NCBI RefSeq assembly: GCF_007795095.1
Contig: NZ_CP042218.1
Coordinates: forward strand, 2,521,001 to 2,585,000
DNA length: 64,000 nt
Origin: Luteimonas granuli
Lineage (GTDB): Bacteria; Pseudomonadota; Gammaproteobacteria; Xanthomonadales; Xanthomonadaceae
Direction of reading: 5' to 3'
Position 1 is the stretch's first letter. Each line of letters starts with the position of its first letter. The notes under the pieces were generated by a model. That model saw nothing but the letters and a program-made list of their open reading frames with translations, had not been told where the DNA came from and searched no databases. A program made the translations under genes and the position numbers. Positions 60,962 to 64,000 of the stretch are shown piece by piece.

Positions 60962-61654
60962 TCAGGGCGAGATCGCGTCGAAGCTCTCCACCCGTGGATG
61001 GCCGTTGCAAGCGTCGCCGGTCCGCGGCTGCGGATAGTCCTCCAGCCGGTCGACCAGCACCGTGCGCAGGCCGGCCTCGCGCGCGGCGTCCAGCTCGGCG
61101 ACCACGTCGGACAGGAACAGGATCGAATCCGGGGCGCGGCCCAGCTCGACGGCGATGCGCGCGTAGCTCGCCGCCTCGCGCTTGCCGCCGACCTCGGTGT
61201 CGAAGAAGGCATCGAACAGCGGCAGCAGGTCGCCCGCGTCCGAGTGGCCAAAGAACATCTTCTGCGCCGGCACCGACCCGGAGGAGTACACCGCCAGCGG
61301 ATGCCCGGCCGCATGCCAGCGGCGCAGCCCGTCGACCGCGTCGGGATACACGTGCGCGGTGAAATCCGCGCGCGCGTAGCCCTCGGTCCACATCATTCCC
61401 TGCAGGGCCTTGAGCGCGGTGTCCTTGCGGTCCTCGTCGATCCAGCCCTGGAGGGTCTCGACGATCATCGCGTCGTCGCACATCGCGCCGTGCCCGGTGG
61501 CGACCTGGTCCAGCCAGCGCCGCACGTCCGGCTCGCTGCCGTGCTCCCGCACGAAGCGCGGCAGCTCGCGGCGGGCGTACGGGAAGAGCACGTCGCGCAC
61601 GAACGAAATGCTCCCGGCGGTGCCTTCGATGTCGGTGAGGATGGTCGTCTGCAT
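60962..61654 (-). CDS. mtnC: Enolase-phosphatase E1
   Basis: 230 aa HAD enzyme of methionine salvage that makes acireductone. Motif [16 protein letters not shown] is diagnostic; [14 protein letters not shown] and [12 protein letters not shown]. Last gene of mtnB-D-C. Confidence 0.95.
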   Translation of the reverse strand: MQTTILTDIEGTAGSISFVRDVLFPYARRELPRFVREHGSEPDVRRWLDQVATGHGAMCDDAMIVETLQGWIDEDRKDTALKALQGMMWTEGYARADFTAHVYPDAVDGLRRWHAAGHPLAVYSSGSVPAQKMFFGHSDAGDLLPLFDAFFDTEVGGKREAASYARIAVELGRAPDSILFLSDVVAELDAAREAGLRTVLVDRLEDYPQPRTGDACNGHPRVESFDAISP

Positions 61655-61671
61655 ATGGATTTTCCTATGCT

Positions 61672-62226
61672 TCAGCGCGCCGGCTTTTCGTAACGCGGGA
61701 AGCGCCGGGCGATGTCGGTGCCGGTGAAATGGCCGACCCATCCGTCGGGCTGCTGGAAGAAGCGGATCGCGACGAACTCCGGCTCCGGGCCCATGTCGAA
61801 CCAGTGCGTGGTGCCGTCGGGTACGGCGATCAGGTCGTCCCTGACGCACTCGACCTCGTAGACGCGATCATCCACGTGCAGGGTGAACAGGCCGGAGCCC
61901 GCGACGAAGAAGCGGACCTCGTCCTCCTTGTGGAAGTGCTCGTCGAGGAAGGTCCTGCGCATCTCCTCGCGCTTCGGATGATCCGGCGCGATGCTGACCA
62001 CGTCGACGGTGGTGAAGCCACGCTCGGCGCTGATGCGCGCGATATCGTCGGCATAGGCGGCCAGCACCTCGTCCTGCGACGCGCCGGCGGCGACCGGACG
62101 GCCGGCCTGCCAGCGCTCGAAGGTGACGCCGATCTTCCCCAGCTCGGCCGCGATGGCGTCGCCGTCGCGGGTGTCGAGGAGGACGGTGTCGGGCGCGTCG
62201 TCGGCGAAGATGCGCAGGCGGCTCAT
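61672..62226 (-). CDS. mtnD: Acireductone dioxygenase
   Basis: 184 aa cupin. Metal ligands [12 protein letters not shown] (His, His, Glu) and THWFDMG (His). Oxidises acireductone to the methionine keto-acid precursor; the metal bound decides the product. 17 bp before mtnC. Confidence 0.96.
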   Translation of the reverse strand: MSRLRIFADDAPDTVLLDTRDGDAIAAELGKIGVTFERWQAGRPVAAGASQDEVLAAYADDIARISAERGFTTVDVVSIAPDHPKREEMRRTFLDEHFHKEDEVRFFVAGSGLFTLHVDDRVYEVECVRDDLIAVPDGTTHWFDMGPEPEFVAIRFFQQPDGWVGHFTGTDIARRFPRYEKPAR

Positions 62227-62251
62227 GGGCGGATCTCCAGGTACATCGGTG

Positions 62252-62896
62252 TCAGTGGCCCCGGGTCAGGCGCCGCAGCTCCAGCTCGCAGTCGAGCAGG
62301 AACTCGAAGGCCTCCAGGTGCCGGCGGGCCTCGGCCATGTCGCGCCCCCAGGCGTAGAGGCCGTGACCGTCGATCAGGTAGCCCCACATCGGACCGGCGT
62401 CGAGCAGGGCGTCGACCTGCGCGGCCAGGGTCGGCATGTCCTGGGAGTTCGGCAGCACAGGGACCTCGATCGCCGCCTCGTGGGTGTCGTTGCCGCGGAA
62501 GGCCTTGAGCAGCTCGTAGCCCTCCAGGCGCACGTGGCCGCTGCCGGCGAACAGGCGCGAGGCCAGCGTCTGTGCCCGCGAATGCGTGTGCAGCACGCAG
62601 CCCACGTCGGCGAAGCGCCGGTACAGCTGCGTGTGCAGCAGCGTCTCCGCCGAGGGCCGATGGTCGCTGCCGACGGCGTGGCCGTCGAAGTCCACGACCA
62701 TGATATCGGCCTCGCGCAGCTTGCCCTTGTCGCGGCCGGAAACGGTGATCGCGGCGTGGCGGTCGTCCAGCCGGTGCGAGAAATTGCTGCTGGTCGCCGG
62801 GGTCCACCCGCGCGCCGCCAGCTCGCGCACGTTGACGATGATCTCCCCGCTCAGCTCCCGCAGGCGGTGCACGTCATAAGGCACTGTCTCGCTCAT
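62252..62896 (-). CDS. mtnB: Methylthioribulose-1-phosphate dehydratase
   Basis: 214 aa class II aldolase fold. Zinc ligands HTHSRAQTL and the later [21 protein letters not shown] is typical of MtnB. First gene of mtnB-D-C, 25 bp spacing to mtnD. mtnA and mtnK/P are not in the window. Confidence 0.94.
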   Translation of the reverse strand: MSETVPYDVHRLRELSGEIIVNVRELAARGWTPATSSNFSHRLDDRHAAITVSGRDKGKLREADIMVVDFDGHAVGSDHRPSAETLLHTQLYRRFADVGCVLHTHSRAQTLASRLFAGSGHVRLEGYELLKAFRGNDTHEAAIEVPVLPNSQDMPTLAAQVDALLDAGPMWGYLIDGHGLYAWGRDMAEARRHLEAFEFLLDCELELRRLTRGH

Positions 62897-62933
62897 GCCC
62901 GGATTCTACCGCCAAAGCCCTGCACGACGGGCC

Positions 62934-63026
62934 GCCACGGATGGAGCGACGCCATGGAAAAAAGCGCAGCCGAACCCTCTCCGCTTTATCCGTGCAGATC
63001 CGCGTGAATCCGCGTCGATCCGTGGC
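62934..63026. repeat. Second copy of the dispersed ATCCGCG repeat
   Basis: GCCACGGAT at 62934-62942 is inverted against ATCCGTGGC at 63018-63026. The right part (62988-63026) has four ATCCG units spaced exactly 10 bp apart and matches the right arm at 46820-46863. Lies between mtnB and the permease. Confidence 0.65.
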
Positions 63027-63047
63027 AACGCTCTTCCCGGTCCCCGG

Positions 63048-64000
63048 TCACGCCGCCACCGGCTTGCGGCGACCGAAGCCGCGGTAGGCGGCCAGCGCGA
63101 GGAGCGCGATGACGACGGCGCCGATCAGGGTGTCGATCGGTGTGGACCAGACCAGCAGGCCGCAGGCCACCAGGGCGCCCATTCCCAGCAGGCGGTCGGA
63201 GGTGGTCGCCGGGCGCGCGGCGGTGCCCAGCAGCAGGCTCAGCCCCGCGGCCACGTAGGCCATCACCACCAGGGTCACGGCCATGTTGATGATGACCTCG
63301 AACTGCGAGGACACCGAGTCCGAAAGCGTGGTCAGCGCGATCAGGGTCATGGCCACGACCACCAGGAGCAGGCCGGTCGACGCGGCGCCGTTGCGGCGCA
63401 CGCGCCCGAACACCGCCGGCAGGAACCCGCGCTGCGCGGCGCGCGCGCCCGACTCGCCGGTGACCAGCATCCAGCCGCCCAGGGTGCCGGTGGCCTTCAG
63501 TGCCGCGGCCGCGGCGATCACCGGGATCGCCCACTCGCCGAACATCCGCCCCGCGACCAGGGCGAAGGGCGCGCTCGACCCCGCCAGCTCCTGCACCGGG
63601 ACGATGCCCATCATCAGCACCGACGAAGTCAGGTAGACCACGCCGGCCAGCACGATCCCGCCGATCGTCGCGATCGGCACGTTGCGGTCCGGGTCGCGCA
63701 CCACGCCGGCCACCATGGCCCCGGTCTCCAGGCCGATGAAGGCCCAGAACACCACCGCCAGCGAGCCGAACGCGACCGCCGGGTCGGACTGTCCGCTGAC
63801 GTTCCAGCCGGCGCCGAACAGTTCCGGGTTGAAGTGCGCCCAGCCGGCGATGAGGATCGCCGCCACCGGCAGCAGGCCGAAGACCACGCAGAACGACTGG
63901 AAGCGAGCGATGCTCCGCGGGCCGAGCAGGTTGAGCCCGAACATCGCCCAGATCAGCAACACCTGCCCCGCCAGGCGCACGCCCAGCGTGTCCTCGATCG
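63048..64000 (-). CDS. APC-family amino-acid/polyamine permease, C-terminal part
   Basis: 317 visible residues, open to the right edge, so the N-terminus is missing. About nine membrane helices; VFWAFIGLETGAMVAGVVRDPDRNVP is the conserved APC segment, with SSVLMMGIVP and KATGTLGGWMLVTGE also as in the AdiC/PotE-like group. Exact substrate unknown. It ends 150 bp from mtnB. Confidence 0.88.
   Translation of the reverse strand, partial: IEDTLGVRLAGQVLLIWAMFGLNLLGPRSIARFQSFCVVFGLLPVAAILIAGWAHFNPELFGAGWNVSGQSDPAVAFGSLAVVFWAFIGLETGAMVAGVVRDPDRNVPIATIGGIVLAGVVYLTSSVLMMGIVPVQELAGSSAPFALVAGRMFGEWAIPVIAAAAALKATGTLGGWMLVTGESGARAAQRGFLPAVFGRVRRNGAASTGLLLVVVAMTLIALTTLSDSVSSQFEVIINMAVTLVVMAYVAAGLSLLLGTAARPATTSDRLLGMGALVACGLLVWSTPIDTLIGAVVIALLALAAYRGFGRRKPVAA

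Noticed and set aside
57552..61037. 1161-codon plus-strand ORF
   Set aside because: Antisense to the diguanylate cyclase and out of frame with the phosphoesterase; composition is His/Arg/Gln-rich shadow.

Overview
The window is high-GC bacterial chromosome and looks like a member of the Lysobacteraceae/Xanthomonadaceae (Lysobacter, Luteimonas or Stenotrophomonas relatives). The placement is inferred from gene content: an arginine cluster built around N-acetylornithine carbamoyltransferase and a fused N-acetylglutamate kinase/synthase, GTAG-headed REP palindromes, a DksA with a long Lys/Ala-rich N-terminal tail, a FimX-like protein, and the neighbour sets epmB/efp/mtaD/ubiG/gph and phaR/phaB. 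No prophage, CRISPR array or plasmid function was seen. Most of the window is ordinary core genome.

Layout. 1-5.2 kb: prepilin and PilO-like pilus genes on the minus strand, a SARP-type regulator, and a divergent Ser/Thr kinase with TPRs. 5.2-9.8 kb: EamA transporter, murB, pyrD and an aldehyde dehydrogenase. 9.9-13.6 kb: tRNA-Arg and tRNA-Ala around a repeat-rich spacer, rnd, and a lipoprotein with an FGE-like domain. 13.7-17.1 kb: an M48 protease and phaR/phaB, with an IS110-family element inserted in the REP between them. 17.1-32.9 kb: gluQ, htpX, FimX-like, epmB/efp, mtaD-ubiG-gph, folE2, a diguanylate cyclase, an M23 peptidase, yidD-pyrC and dksA. 33.0-37.5 kb: a cyclic-di-GMP-I riboswitch heading a Csu-type chaperone-usher fimbrial operon. 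37.5-43.1 kb: acyl-CoA synthetase, MFS permease, sufE and cysS. 43.2-50.6 kb: arginine operon argF'-G-E-B(A)-C-H with a possible attenuator. 50.6-57.3 kb: MFS permease, GlcD-like oxidase, tRNA-Pro, hisS and a histidine/aromatic ammonia-lyase. 57.3-64 kb: a second diguanylate cyclase, a phosphoesterase, the methionine-salvage operon mtnB-D-C and a truncated amino-acid permease.

How the parts connect. Surface attachment and c-di-GMP recur: two 7TM-type diguanylate cyclases, a degenerate GGDEF/EAL protein of the FimX type, a c-di-GMP riboswitch on a fimbrial operon, and a separate prepilin locus. The arginine genes form one unit using acetylated intermediates through N-acetylcitrulline. MtaD and mtnBDC handle S-adenosylmethionine by-products.

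Most notable signals: (1) the IS110 element's upstream non-coding stretch folds into two stem-loops whose loop sequences match both element ends and the REP target, as expected of a bridge RNA; removing the element restores a perfect REP whose GTAG heads supply the stop codons of both convergent flanking genes. (2) The fimbrial riboswitch contains a 7-nt sequence complementary to the segment between the ribosome-binding site and start codon. (3) Three GTAAG repeats at exact 11-bp spacing lie before the prepilin gene, beside a SARP-type regulator. (4) An Arg-rich mini-ORF followed by a terminator precedes the arginine operon. Five genes (murB, ubiG, folE2, a diguanylate cyclase, the usher) each carry a single-base frameshift, four of them in runs of five G or C; base-calling errors are the likeliest cause.
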